From contig JBALWA010000016.1 of NCBI GenBank assembly GCA_036960305.1, positions 1 to 64,000 on the forward strand: 64,000 bases of DNA, in the 5' to 3' direction. The translations under genes were made by a program, and so were the position numbers. This stretch comes from JBALVT01 sp036960305. Lineage in GTDB: Bacteria; Pseudomonadota; Gammaproteobacteria; Pseudomonadales; Halieaceae. The notes under the pieces were generated by a model that saw nothing but the letters and a program-made list of their open reading frames with translations, searched no databases and was not told the origin of the DNA. Shown here piece by piece: positions 15,303-24,082 of the stretch. How positions within the stretch are numbered: position 1 is the first letter of the stretch; every line of letters starts with the position of its first letter.

Positions 15303-16304
15303 TTACCCCTTTTTGATATCCAATATAGCCTGCACACACTGCCCAGGCTGTTCATGCTGCAGGAAATGTCCTGCGCCGGTGATGGTTCGATGCTCTACGC
15401 CCTGACAACCGGGCACGCTCTCAATGAACGCCTTGTCTCCACCGGCGGTCACCGGATCGTCATCAGAAAACGCACACATAAAAGGCTTATCAAACTGCTT
15501 GAGCACTTCCCAGGCGGCCCTATTCTCCACTACTTCCGCGTCATCGGGGAACAGGGGCACCAACGACGGGAAACTCCTCGCGCCGGCCAGATAGGACTCA
15601 TCGGGGTAGGGAGCATTAAACGCCGCTTTCTCTTCATCAGAGAACACCTTGGCATTACCCACACTGTCGATCACAGCGTCGCCCGGACGTAGAATTTCTG
15701 GGCTTTCGGCACAGAATTTTCTCCAGTACAGCATGCCTGGCACGCCAGATCTGTCGCGGAAGCGTGCTTCAAGATCTTTAGCCTCAACCACCGGCAGGGC
15801 CTTGTAGGCTTCTTTCAAGTGCGCTGAGAATTCTTCCGGTATGGGCCCGGTGGGAAGCCCGCCATTAGCCAACACCACCCCGACAAACCGGTCCGGGAAC
15901 GCCGTAACCAGGCGCAGACCGATCAGGCTGCCCCAGTCCTGCAAAAATACGGTGATGCCGCTGAGGTCCAACTGGGTCAGCCAGTCGCTCATCCAGGCCA
16001 CGTGGCGGGCATAGGTGTAGTCCTCGATCCTGGTGGGCTTGTCCGAGCGCCCGAAACCTACCAGGTCAGGCGCAATCACCCTGAAGCCAGACTCAAGCAG
16101 CGGTGGAATCATGTGGCGGTACAGGTAGCTCCAGGCGGGCTGGCCGTGCAGTAACAGCACTACCTCACCATCGGCCGGCCCCTCGTCCAGGTAGTGGATG
16201 CGAAGCTCTCCTTCCTTTCCGTCATTTAGCTGCAGGTAGTGGGGTTTGAAGGGGTAGTCGACCAGGTTGTCGAATCTCTCATCGGGTGTACGTTTGAATT
16301 CCAT
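15303..16304 (-). CDS. Haloalkane dehalogenase, subfamily I-like, 333 aa
   Basis: An alpha/beta-hydrolase that resembles the DhlA/DhmA branch of haloalkane dehalogenases, which replace a carbon-bound halogen by hydroxyl. The oxyanion motif is HGQPAWSYLYRHMIP (His53-Gly-Gln-Pro), the nucleophile is Asp123 in FLQDWGSLIGLR with the halide-binding Trp124 next to it, a likely catalytic acid is the Asp of FSDDDPVT near 283, and the catalytic His is 313 in GAGHFLQHEQ. An epoxide hydrolase or other hydrolase is possible, but the QDWG plus HGQP pair favours dehalogenase. It is divergent from a TonB-dependent receptor over a palindromic promoter, and another dehalogenase of a different subfamily lies at 60500. 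Confidence 0.85.
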   Translation of the reverse strand: MEFKRTPDERFDNLVDYPFKPHYLQLNDGKEGELRIHYLDEGPADGEVVLLLHGQPAWSYLYRHMIPPLLESGFRVIAPDLVGFGRSDKPTRIEDYTYARHVAWMSDWLTQLDLSGITVFLQDWGSLIGLRLVTAFPDRFVGVVLANGGLPTGPIPEEFSAHLKEAYKALPVVEAKDLEARFRDRSGVPGMLYWRKFCAESPEILRPGDAVIDSVGNAKVFSDEEKAAFNAPYPDESYLAGARSFPSLVPLFPDDAEVVENRAAWEVLKQFDKPFMCAFSDDDPVTAGGDKAFIESVPGCQGVEHRTITGAGHFLQHEQPGQCVQAILDIKKG

Positions 16305-16412
16305 CGCTCGGATATTTTCCTTGTTCTGTGTTTACGCTGTGCTCTTTTTGTTAGCGATCACTCTCGGTAACCTTGCATCACGCTCTTGCTTTTTATCAAT
16401 TATGGGCATATC

Positions 16413-16436
16413 GTATGTCATTACCTTATGACATAC
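16413..16436. promoter_or_regulatory. Perfect palindrome between divergent dehalogenase and receptor genes
   Basis: GTATGTCAT (16413-16421) and ATGACATAC (16428-16436) are perfect 9-base inverted repeats with a six-base spacer. The site lies 108 bases upstream of the dehalogenase gene and 41 bases upstream of the receptor gene. Size and symmetry fit a dimeric repressor such as TetR or MarR, but no regulator gene is adjacent. Confidence 0.65.
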
Positions 16437-16477
16437 TCGATGCCATTACAAGATAATATAATAAGAGGAGCATTACA

Positions 16478-18700
16478 ATGAAGAGTATGAAACCGCTCGC
16501 ATCCGCCCTGGCCCTTACCATCTATGGCACGGGGGCTTTCGCCCAGACCGGCGCGTTAGAAGAGGTGATTGTCACCGCCACCAAGCGTTCTGCCAGCCTG
16601 CAGGACGTTCCAGTTACCGTTAACGCCTTCAGTGCTGAGACCATCCAGGAAGCAGGCATAAACAACGCTTCGGATCTCGCGGTAATGACACCCAGCCTGA
16701 ACGTTACGTCAAACCTCAGCCCATTTAACGCCCGGATATCCATTCGAGGTATTGGTACAGCGCAAACAGACCCAGCACTGGAGCCCTCTGTTGGCTTGTT
16801 TGTGGACGGCGTATTTCAGGGCCGGTCAGGCCTGGGCATGTCAGATCTGACAGATATAGAACGCATCGAGGTACTACAGGGCCCGCAGGGGACTCTTTAC
16901 GGTAAAAACACCAATGCAGGTGCTATCAGCATTATAACCAAAGCACCGAACATAGAAGAATTTGAAGGCTACGTCGAAGGCTCAGCCGGAAATTATGGGA
17001 TGGGGAAAATCACCGTTTCCGCTTCAGGACCGCTGGGCGACACAGTGGCTTACCGCGTGTCGGGCAATGTCCACCAGCGCGATGGCTACTACGACAATGC
17101 CGGCGGGGCCGACCTGAACGATGCCGATGACTGGAACCTGATTGGAAAAGTCCTGTGGGAGGCAACAGGCTCGCTCAGCTTTCTGCTTAGCGGCAGTCAC
17201 GTTGAACGCGATACCACCTGTTGCGGTGCAGATTCAACCCAAAGCGAGAGCGTGAATGAAGAGCTGGTAAAACAGGGTTTTGCATCCGACAAGAACGATG
17301 CTTACGATTATAAGATCGCCACGGATGTCGACAGCCAGTTTGAGTTGGAAGCCGACAACCTGGCGATGACCATCGACTACGAGCAGGACTGGGGTTCTAT
17401 CGAATCGATCACCGCCTGGAACGATTATGATTACGTAACTTCCACTGACGTAGATCGCTCACAACTCGACATCCTGTCTATCAAAGGTGACCAGTCCGCT
17501 GGCGATTCGATATCACAGGAACTCCGACTGAGCTCGGAGATCGGCGACAGCGTGGAGTACCAACTCGGCTTGTTTTATTACCAGCAAACCACCAAACGCG
17601 GCACCGGTGAACAGTTCGTAACTATTGGCGAGGACTTTCTGGCCGTCGCCGGACAACAGGACCTGGGGCTACCTGCACCTATTGGTTTTCTGGCAGCACC
17701 TGGCGACTATATAGCTAGTCAAGCCGAGCTGGAAACCGAAACCTTTGCAGCCTTCGGCCAGGCAACCTGGCATATCGGCGATCGCTGGCATATTACTGGC
17801 GGATTGCGCTGGAGCGACGAGGAAAAAACCGCCGACCTGTTCAGTACCACGGTATCAACTGCGCCATCTGAAGCCCTTTTGGGACGTTCTTTTCTCGACT
17901 CTTTCGCTACGCCTATCGACGCAGAATTTGAACGTTCCAATGACGAAGTGGACTGGTTACTGAACGCCAGCGCCGATATCGGCGACGACACCATGGTCTT
18001 CATCAGCGCCGCCACCGGCACCAAGTCAGGTGGTTTCAATAGCGTCAGCGGTACTGTCGATGATCGCGAATTCGACCCGGAATTCACAACGAGCTATGAA
18101 CTTGGGGTCAAGTCGACCCTGCTGGACTCTAGACTACGAGTGAACACCACTGCTTTCTATACCGTGGTTGAGGACTACCAATCGCTACAGCAACTTGAAT
18201 TGGGTGGCACATTTGTCAGCAATCTGGGCGAGGTAAAGTCTTCAGGCGTAGATTTTTATCTGGAGGCACTTCCCCTACCCAACCTGACGCTGACTGCCGG
18301 GCTTATCTACATGCACGACTATGAGGTGACTAAAGGTGTGGATAAAGGATTGGCGCTGCCCTATACCGCCGAGTTTAGCGGCAACTTGTCCGCCACATTC
18401 GTCCTGCCATTGGCAGACGGCGCTACGTATATACGTGCCGATTACGCGTACATGGGCGACCATACAACCAATGTAGCCGGCGAAGAAGACTTGCAGCCGA
18501 AAGACTACGACAACAGAAACCTGCTTAACATGAAGGTCGGGTGGCGCAACGACAACTGGAACATATCCGTCTGGGGCAAGAACCTGACAGAAGACGAGTA
18601 TGCGCAACAGACTGCCAATACCCTGCCCGTCACGGGAATGGACGCCTACTTTCTGGCGCCACCGCGTACTTACGGTGCTACCCTGCGCTATGACTTCTGA
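16478..18700 (+). CDS. TonB-dependent outer-membrane receptor, 740 aa
   Basis: This protein imports a substrate through the outer membrane using energy from TonB. It has a signal peptide ending GAFAQ, the TonB-box region LEEVIVTATKRS (residues 27-38), a plug domain with LQGPQGTLYGKNTNAGAI (about residues 130-147) and a 22-strand barrel ending with a terminal aromatic residue (LRYDF). RGIGTAQTDPALEPSVGLFV is the standard plug segment. The ligand cannot be told from sequence. AGAGGAG precedes the ATG. It shares a palindromic promoter region with a dehalogenase gene, so a hydrophobic or halogenated compound is a possible ligand. There is no signalling extension or sigma/anti-sigma pair. Confidence 0.95.
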   Translation: MKSMKPLASALALTIYGTGAFAQTGALEEVIVTATKRSASLQDVPVTVNAFSAETIQEAGINNASDLAVMTPSLNVTSNLSPFNARISIRGIGTAQTDPALEPSVGLFVDGVFQGRSGLGMSDLTDIERIEVLQGPQGTLYGKNTNAGAISIITKAPNIEEFEGYVEGSAGNYGMGKITVSASGPLGDTVAYRVSGNVHQRDGYYDNAGGADLNDADDWNLIGKVLWEATGSLSFLLSGSHVERDTTCCGADSTQSESVNEELVKQGFASDKNDAYDYKIATDVDSQFELEADNLAMTIDYEQDWGSIESITAWNDYDYVTSTDVDRSQLDILSIKGDQSAGDSISQELRLSSEIGDSVEYQLGLFYYQQTTKRGTGEQFVTIGEDFLAVAGQQDLGLPAPIGFLAAPGDYIASQAELETETFAAFGQATWHIGDRWHITGGLRWSDEEKTADLFSTTVSTAPSEALLGRSFLDSFATPIDAEFERSNDEVDWLLNASADIGDDTMVFISAATGTKSGGFNSVSGTVDDREFDPEFTTSYELGVKSTLLDSRLRVNTTAFYTVVEDYQSLQQLELGGTFVSNLGEVKSSGVDFYLEALPLPNLTLTAGLIYMHDYEVTKGVDKGLALPYTAEFSGNLSATFVLPLADGATYIRADYAYMGDHTTNVAGEEDLQPKDYDNRNLLNMKVGWRNDNWNISVWGKNLTEDEYAQQTANTLPVTGMDAYFLAPPRTYGATLRYDF

Positions 18701-18752
18701 TACATCCAGAGACGGAGCGCTCCGCTAACACGGGCGTTCTCACCTGGTGTCG

Positions 18753-18854
18753 TTAAAGCGCTTGACCCAACTGCATCAGGCCTGCCAAACCTCCAGGCGC
18801 TGGTTGCGCAGTGATAGCGGGGAGGAGCACCAGAGTTTTAAGGACTTTATTCAT
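18753..18854 (-). CDS. Possible 33-residue exported peptide
   Basis: An ATG at 18854 preceded by AGAGGAAAGAAG, a strong ribosome-binding site, opens a 33-codon frame. The first 15 residues (NKVLKTLVLLPAITAQ) look like a signal peptide; the rest is Gly/Pro/Leu-rich. It may be the stub of a secreted protein whose body is deleted. It lies convergent to the receptor gene at 16478-18700. Confidence 0.35.
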   Translation of the reverse strand: MNKVLKTLVLLPAITAQPAPGGLAGLMQLGQAL

Positions 18855-19033
18855 CTTCTTTCCTCTTCATTCATGCCACCGTCGAGGAACGTATAGTATG
18901 GGTGGGTCACCTCAGAGCCTATTGACAGTCAGTGATGTCTTTCAATAAGTTCCCGAGATTGAACGGCACTTCAATCCCGGCTGCCATACCAGGCTGGTCA
19001 CCATCGGAGATGTTCACGATGTGCGTCTCGTAG
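18855..19033. other. Gene-free stretch upstream of an IS remnant
   Basis: No gene, hairpin or repeat is visible between the short peptide frame and the transposase tail that starts at 19034. Confidence 0.3.
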
Positions 19034-19227
19034 GTGGAGAACAAGCTCCGAGAATATCAGAACCACTACAATGAGAGCCGAACTCATTCCGGGCGGGATG
19101 GCGATACTCCAATAGAAATCCCCCGTAATAAGGACGTTGATATTAATAAGTACAGCTGGGAGAAGCACTGCCGCGGATTATTTGAATTACCGATTGCCGC
19201 TTGAATTGGGAATTCGCCAGGGACAGG
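19034..19227 (+). mobile_element. Right end of the CCTGTCCC-type IS, with transposase tail
   Basis: The segment encodes a transposase C-terminus (ENKLREYQNHYNESRTHSG, later CRGLFELPIAA) ending in a stop at 19202-19204, then TCGCCAGGGACAGG (19214-19227), the exact reverse complement of the IS left end at 3405-3418. The corresponding left end is missing; upstream sequence was lost before the stop at 19031. It is a second decayed copy of the element at 3405-3667. Confidence 0.75.
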
Positions 19228-19236
19228 TTCGGTATG

Positions 19237-19480
19237 GACACTGATTCCTGCGGCGGTGGCATCAATCATCGCGGTGATTAGAACCGTACTTGAAGACCAG
19301 ACTTTACAGGAAGAGTTGCCGGGCTATCGAGACTATGCGCAACGCGTGCGCTCCTTGCTTTGTCCACCTACCGCCAACGTTAACGAGAGGCCGCTTCTGG
19401 CCCCCAATGCCGTAGCCGGCCAGATTATGCTAGATTTAGCGCATGTGTTGGGCTGCCGGTTGAGCCCACAGTCCCCATAG
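19237..19480 (+). pseudogene. C-terminal remnant of an isoprenylcysteine methyltransferase-type protein
   Basis: The frame around 19259-19350 reads IIAVIRTVLEDQTLQEELPG followed by YRDYAQRVRS, the conserved C-terminus of membrane methyltransferases of the isoprenylcysteine carboxyl methyltransferase family (about 200 residues when whole). The rest of the protein, including the membrane helices, is absent, and the frame then runs into unrelated sequence up to the stop. An IS end lies immediately upstream, so IS-associated deletion probably removed the gene body. Confidence 0.5.
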
Positions 19481-19513
19481 CGACCATCGAAAAACTCAAT
19501 GGCCGTCTCGCAC

Positions 19514-19630
19514 CTAATTCCCTAAAACATTGGCTGCGGATTTCTTTGCTGCCTTTGCCGCTTTCTTCTCTTTTGCTGTTAGAAGTGGTTTCTTCTTGGT
19601 ATTTTTTTTACTGTCTTGTCCTTTACTCAT
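19514..19630 (-). CDS. Small lysine-rich protein, 38 aa
   Basis: The start ATG at 19630 follows AAGAGGAAGG. The product is basic and Lys/Ala-rich: MSKGQDSKKNTKKKP, then TAKEKKAAKAAKKSA. Short proteins with the same layout (MSKG start and a run of Lys-Ala repeats) are common and mostly unannotated in proteobacteria. They are probably nucleic-acid-binding or simply structural; the function is not known. I judge it real because start signal, codon pattern and composition agree. Confidence 0.6.
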   Translation of the reverse strand: MSKGQDSKKNTKKKPLLTAKEKKAAKAAKKSAANVLGN

Positions 19631-19901
19631 GATACCTTCCTCTTGAGGTAACCTCTAAACCCAAAGTCAGTTTGAGCCAACCTAAGGACCGTGGCTACGC
19701 AGTGAGCTGTATCCAAACAGCCAATTCGATGCGAAACAATATCAGTATGGCCCTATGGACGATCAATTGATAGAAATGACTTTCATATGTTGTTCGCTAT
19801 GTGCATCAAAACCTATTATTGGCACATACTACAGATATTACCTATATCCAGGGTACTAACAAGTTAAAAATCAAGAACGAAAGAATTCCTATCAAACTAT
19901 T
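19631..19901. other. Gene-free stretch upstream of Lys-rich protein and beside IS6 remnant
   Basis: I see nothing recognisable apart from the promoter region expected for the 38-residue protein. The left terminal repeat of the IS6-type remnant that ends at 19902 should lie here, but I could not identify it. Confidence 0.3.
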
Positions 19902-20326
19902 TCAGGCAACCGCCCTGCTCCACTCATTGAACGCACTGATCCTGAGTTTTCGATAGTGTTCAATTCTGACCAAGTGCCTTCCAAGGTAGCAGCAGCTCCA
20001 TCCCGTTTGGCCTGAAGATACACGTCGACGACTTCACCATCCTGGTCCACCGCCCGCCAGAGGCAATGCTGCTTGCCGTTGATCTTCACGAAGACTTCAT
20101 CGATGTAGAAAGTGTCGCCGTACCCTCTGTGCTTTCGCTTCAATCTCCGAGCGTAAAGAGCGCCAAATTTGATACACCAGAGGCGGATGGCCTCTCTGGA
20201 TAAGGTGATACCTCGTTCGGCTAGCAGATCTTCAATATCGCGGTGACTGAGATTGAATCGATAGTAGAGCCAGACTGCGTAACTGATGATGTCGGATGGG
20301 AAACGGTGGCGTTTATAAGTATTCAT
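19902..20326 (-). pseudogene. IS6-family transposase with internal deletion
   Basis: The first 110 residues (RHRFPSDIISYAVWLYYRFN, LSHRDIEDLLAERGI, FYIDEVFVKINGKQHCLWRA, VDQDGEVVDVYLQAKRDGAA) are the N-terminal and first catalytic part (DEVF Asp) of an IS6/IS26-like DDE transposase of about 230 residues. Directly afterwards the frame breaks, and the known C-terminus (HYRKLRISAFNEWSRAVA) is read in another frame up to the stop at 19902-19904. About 100 residues with the second Asp and Glu are gone, so it is inactive. The element's own terminal repeats could not be set. Confidence 0.85.
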
Positions 20327-20400
20327 GAACCGATGCTACCAACATCAGTGCTTTAAATTGGCAAAACCTCTTGAGCACGCACCAGGTGCAAGACAAAAAA

Positions 20401-20422
20401 AACCCGCTTTTTAAAGCGGGTT
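20401..20422 (-). terminator. Rho-independent terminator of the 20446-22701 receptor gene
   Basis: AACCCGCTTT (20401-20410) and AAAGCGGGTT (20413-20422) form a perfect 10-base stem with a two-base gap. On the minus strand the stem is followed by a run of eight T residues. It lies 24 bases after the stop of the receptor gene, the classic position for an intrinsic terminator. Confidence 0.9.
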
Positions 20423-20445
20423 TAAACCGTTTTCCATAACAGGTT

Positions 20446-22701
20446 CTAAAACGCCAGGCTGAGCTCCACACCATACTGCTCTGGAGAGTTGTAATTACCC
20501 CAGGACGAAAGACCAATATCGACAACACGCGCATAGCGCTCATTGCCGATATTGCGGCCGTAAACACTCACTCTGTAGTGCTCTCCAAACATCAGATCAA
20601 GACTGGCGTTATGGAAACCGGCAGACTCTACAAGGCCTTTAGGGTTGTTGTTCAGGATTGTGTGGTATTCATCACGCCACCGGTACGTATAGTGCGCGCC
20701 GAGTTCTCCAAAGCTCAAGGGCAGAAAGTAATCCAGACCCAGGCCTATGTTTGTCTCCGGTGCATTACGTAGTTCCAGGTCTGAGTTATCCACTATATTA
20801 CCCTCGAGGTCCGATACGATAAACTCGGTGAATTCAGCATCGATGATACCGAGGTTGAAGAACGCGGATAAGCCACCCGTTATTTGTGCCGTAAACTCCA
20901 GCTCCACGCCGGCTATCTCAGCATCAGCCGCATTCAGCACGATGGTGGTGATATTGCCGTTGCCCTGATTGACAATCACTTCTTCCTGTTTGTCTGTGTA
21001 TTCGCTGTAAAAGGCAGTCGCGTTAAAGCGAAGGCGGTTATCAAACCACTCACTCTTCATGCCTATTTCATATGTGTCCACATATTCCGGGTCGTATGAA
21101 TTTATATCGTCGACATCCTGAGTACGAGCGTAAAACCCACCGCTTTTGAATCCACTGGAGAAAGAACCGAACACCATGAAGTCATCTCTTATGTCATAGC
21201 TTAACGCAACACGTGGCGAAAACTCGGTCCAATCTTCTTTAAAGTCTAGATCCGGCCCAGGTGCAGCGATCTCTATTCTCATAGGATTAAGCATAAACCC
21301 GGGAACGGCCGTTGTTAACTTTCGTTCTTCCTGAGTTACACGCCCCCCGAGGTTCAAAAGTAAGCGGTCAGTCAGTTGCCAATCCACGGATGCAAAAGCA
21401 GCATAAGAAGTATTTTCTCCTGTGCCGTCCAGTTGCTGGGAAGCTGCACCAGGCCATAGCCCACCTTCTGCTCCTAAGGCAGGCACGATGTAATACCACA
21501 TATCGTAGGATTCCTGGAACTGATCGTATTCCGAGTTCCAGTAGTACAATCCAGCCGTCAGGTTAATGTTGTCGTTGATGTTGCCGTTAATGCGAAGCTC
21601 CTGGCTGAATTGTTCGTACTCCTGGCTCGCCTCAATGTAAAGAAGCTCCAACTGGCTTGCATCGTATTCACCGCGGAAGTCTTCTTCTCTATCCACATAG
21701 CCAGTAACAGAGGTAAGAGCCCAGTCTCCTATGGCCCAGTTCATGGTCAGGTTGTAGTAATCGTTGGTAGTTTCCGATGTGTTTGGCTCGTTTACCGAAC
21801 TGTTGTCTTCGCCACTTTCTGTATCAAATTCCTGACAGCCGCTACCGATGGGCGCGCCGCTGGCATCTCCTGGAATTGCTCCCAGTGATAATAAGCAAGC
21901 GTAGTTGCTACTGTCATTGAAATTGGCGTAGGCACCCACATCGGAGTCATCTTCAACACGTTCAGCAGTAAAGGAAATGTCGAAGTTATCAGTGAAATTA
22001 AAGGCCACGGTAGCACCAAACTGTTGGTAGTCTACGATGCCAATGTCATCACCAATATAATTGTTTTCTACAAAGCCATCGTGCTCGTTCTTATTGGCAT
22101 AAAACTTCAGGCCGCCCTTGTCCGTCAGGGGCATATTAACAATCGCTTGAACTTCCTTCATGTCCCAACTGCCTGCACCTATTTTTGCCTTAACTCCCCA
22201 CTCTTTGGTGGGGGCGGAGCGAATAACATTGAGTGCGCCCGCAGTCGTGTTTTTACCAAATAGGGTGCCTTGTGGCCCCCTCAATACTTCGATGCGCTCC
22301 ATATCGAAGTTGTTCAGCACGCCACCGGCTATAACGCCCATATAGACGCCATCGAGAATGACACCTGCCGGTGGATCAATACTCTTGTCAGTATCCTGAA
22401 AGCTAATGCCACGAATCGAAATTGACACACCATTATTGGAACCAATTTTGTCGATATTTACGTTCGGCACATAGTTCTGCACGTCTCGCATATCTTTCAG
22501 GGTGGATCTTTTGAGCTGTTCAGAAAGGGAAGTGACTGAAACGGGGATATCCTGCATGGACTCCTCTCTTTTCCGGGCGGTAACAATCACTTCTTCAAGT
22601 CTGAGGCTTTCCGTCTGTGCAACGACTAGCGTCGTTGTGCCAGAACAGACCGTTGCCACGCTTGCGGCCAATACAGTTTTCACCAGGTAATTTTTATTCA
22701 T
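20446..22701 (-). CDS. TonB-dependent outer-membrane receptor, 751 aa
   Basis: Signal peptide up to VVAQ, TonB-box region LEEVIVTARKREES (around residues 34-47), plug with RISIRGISFQDTDKSIDPP-like sequence and EVLRGPQGTLFGKNTTAG (around residues 143-160), and a barrel ending VELSLAF with a terminal Phe. The class is the same as the receptors at 16478 and 31455, which typically take up large hydrophobic or complexed organic substrates in marine gammaproteobacteria. The ligand is unknown. GAGGAAT precedes the ATG by two to five bases, and an intrinsic terminator closes the unit, so it is transcribed alone. The nearest upstream neighbour (nadE) is divergent. Confidence 0.95.
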   Translation of the reverse strand: MNKNYLVKTVLAASVATVCSGTTTLVVAQTESLRLEEVIVTARKREESMQDIPVSVTSLSEQLKRSTLKDMRDVQNYVPNVNIDKIGSNNGVSISIRGISFQDTDKSIDPPAGVILDGVYMGVIAGGVLNNFDMERIEVLRGPQGTLFGKNTTAGALNVIRSAPTKEWGVKAKIGAGSWDMKEVQAIVNMPLTDKGGLKFYANKNEHDGFVENNYIGDDIGIVDYQQFGATVAFNFTDNFDISFTAERVEDDSDVGAYANFNDSSNYACLLSLGAIPGDASGAPIGSGCQEFDTESGEDNSSVNEPNTSETTNDYYNLTMNWAIGDWALTSVTGYVDREEDFRGEYDASQLELLYIEASQEYEQFSQELRINGNINDNINLTAGLYYWNSEYDQFQESYDMWYYIVPALGAEGGLWPGAASQQLDGTGENTSYAAFASVDWQLTDRLLLNLGGRVTQEERKLTTAVPGFMLNPMRIEIAAPGPDLDFKEDWTEFSPRVALSYDIRDDFMVFGSFSSGFKSGGFYARTQDVDDINSYDPEYVDTYEIGMKSEWFDNRLRFNATAFYSEYTDKQEEVIVNQGNGNITTIVLNAADAEIAGVELEFTAQITGGLSAFFNLGIIDAEFTEFIVSDLEGNIVDNSDLELRNAPETNIGLGLDYFLPLSFGELGAHYTYRWRDEYHTILNNNPKGLVESAGFHNASLDLMFGEHYRVSVYGRNIGNERYARVVDIGLSSWGNYNSPEQYGVELSLAF

Positions 22702-23220
22702 TTATTCCTCGCTCATAGTTAACAAAAGTGATCGCCGCCTGGGAGTGACCTTAGCTACCGGAAAAGATTTCACCCAGCCGGGCACCCCGGGGGCATGTGT
22801 TCTCGATTTAGCAGCTTGTACCGGCAGGATTGCTTTTTTATCTATTTATACAATAAGCCGGACAAACTGTTTTTATAAAACAGTACAACTTGTTTTTATT
22901 TTAAGGGACAGTCATTCAAAAGGCAACGGTTAGTAGCCTTTATCTGGCTTGAGGTAAGTGTCGAGGGGGTAGCTGTCCCTGGCGAGCTGGGAATTTCTCA
23001 ATAGATTCATAACCTTAGATGTTACGACCTCCCATCCGAGGTTAAGGTCCATCAGACGAAATCTAGCCTGGAAGACCCAGCCGGCCTAGCACCGTAGGTA
23101 GGGGGGGTCATTACATTAGTATCGAAATTTTCCTTCAAAGTGGAGAACCTTTAAATTCCGAGTATTTGTCTACGATTTTAATTATCATTCAATGCTACTA
23201 ATCCTTACAGAGTTGAAGTC
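22702..23220. other. Divergent promoter region holding an isolated IS end
   Basis: The region separates the receptor gene from nadE. It contains CTGTCCCTGGCGA (22973-22985), 13 bases identical to the IS end at 3405. No companion end or transposase sequence was found here, so it is a solo IS end. No other gene is visible. Confidence 0.5.
22973..22985. repeat. Solo terminal repeat of the CCTGTCCC-type IS
   Basis: CTGTCCCTGGCGA matches 13 of the 14 bases of the inverted repeat found at 3405-3418 and its reverse complement at 19214-19227. It is the third trace of this element and the only one without coding sequence. Confidence 0.6.
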
Positions 23221-24045
23221 ATGCAATCAATTATTGCTCAAATGCAGGTCTTGCCAGAAATCGATGTCGAAGCAGAGGTTACTCGGCGAGTCGATTTTAT
23301 AAAGTCTCAGCTCAAAGGAGCCCGACTACGGACCCTGGTGTTAGGTATTAGTGGCGGTATTGATTCATGTACTTTGGGCCGACTTGCGCAGCTAGCGGTA
23401 GATCAATTGAATAGTGAAGGCGAAGATGACTATCAGTTTGTCGCCGTCCGGCTGCCTTACAATGTGCAAGAAGACGAAGCAGACGCGCAGTCGTCTATTG
23501 ATTTTATTCAACCCAGTCAGGCACTTTCAGTCAATGTACAGCCCGGTGCTGATGCTATTCATAATGAGACCTGTCAGGCCATGCAAAAAAATGGACTGCT
23601 GAGCGCTAGTGACAGCAAACAGGATTTTGTGAAAGGTAATGTAAAGGCGCGCACACGCATGGTGATCCAGTATGAGGTTGCTGGAATGATGGATGGTTTA
23701 GTGTTGGGGACGGATCACTCAGCGGAGAACATTACCGGTTTTTATACCAAGTATGGTGACGGGGCCTGCGATTTGGCGCCACTGTTTGGCCTCAACAAAC
23801 GCCAGGTCAGGCAAGTTGCCGATTACCTGGGTGCCCCTTCTCATATCGTGCACAAAGCGCCCACCGCAGATTTAGAGTCATTATCGCCGCAAAAATCCGA
23901 CGAACAGGCTCTGGGAATGAGCTATGATCAAATCGATGACTTTCTTGAGGGGAAACCCGTAGACCCAGAAGTGTCACAGAGGCTGGTCGATATTTTTGAA
24001 AAGACGCAACACAAGCGGACTCCGATCCCTACTATTTATGATTGA
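23221..24045 (+). CDS. nadE: NH3-dependent NAD+ synthetase, 274 aa
   Basis: The last step of NAD biosynthesis: nicotinic acid adenine dinucleotide is amidated with ammonia, using ATP, in the cytoplasm. The P-loop-like pyrophosphatase motif SGGIDS is at residues 44-49, VLGTDHSAENITGFYTKYGD (about residues 161-180) binds the deamido-NAD, and KAPTADLESLSPQKSDEQAL with the ending HKRTPIPTIYD matches the ammonia-type enzyme of about 275 residues. No glutaminase domain is present, so it belongs to the short form. It is a housekeeping gene in the middle of an accessory neighbourhood. Confidence 0.97.
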   Translation: MQSIIAQMQVLPEIDVEAEVTRRVDFIKSQLKGARLRTLVLGISGGIDSCTLGRLAQLAVDQLNSEGEDDYQFVAVRLPYNVQEDEADAQSSIDFIQPSQALSVNVQPGADAIHNETCQAMQKNGLLSASDSKQDFVKGNVKARTRMVIQYEVAGMMDGLVLGTDHSAENITGFYTKYGDGACDLAPLFGLNKRQVRQVADYLGAPSHIVHKAPTADLESLSPQKSDEQALGMSYDQIDDFLEGKPVDPEVSQRLVDIFEKTQHKRTPIPTIYD

Positions 24046-24082
24046 TGAATAATCTGGAAGTGTGCAGGGCCCTGTCCCATTA

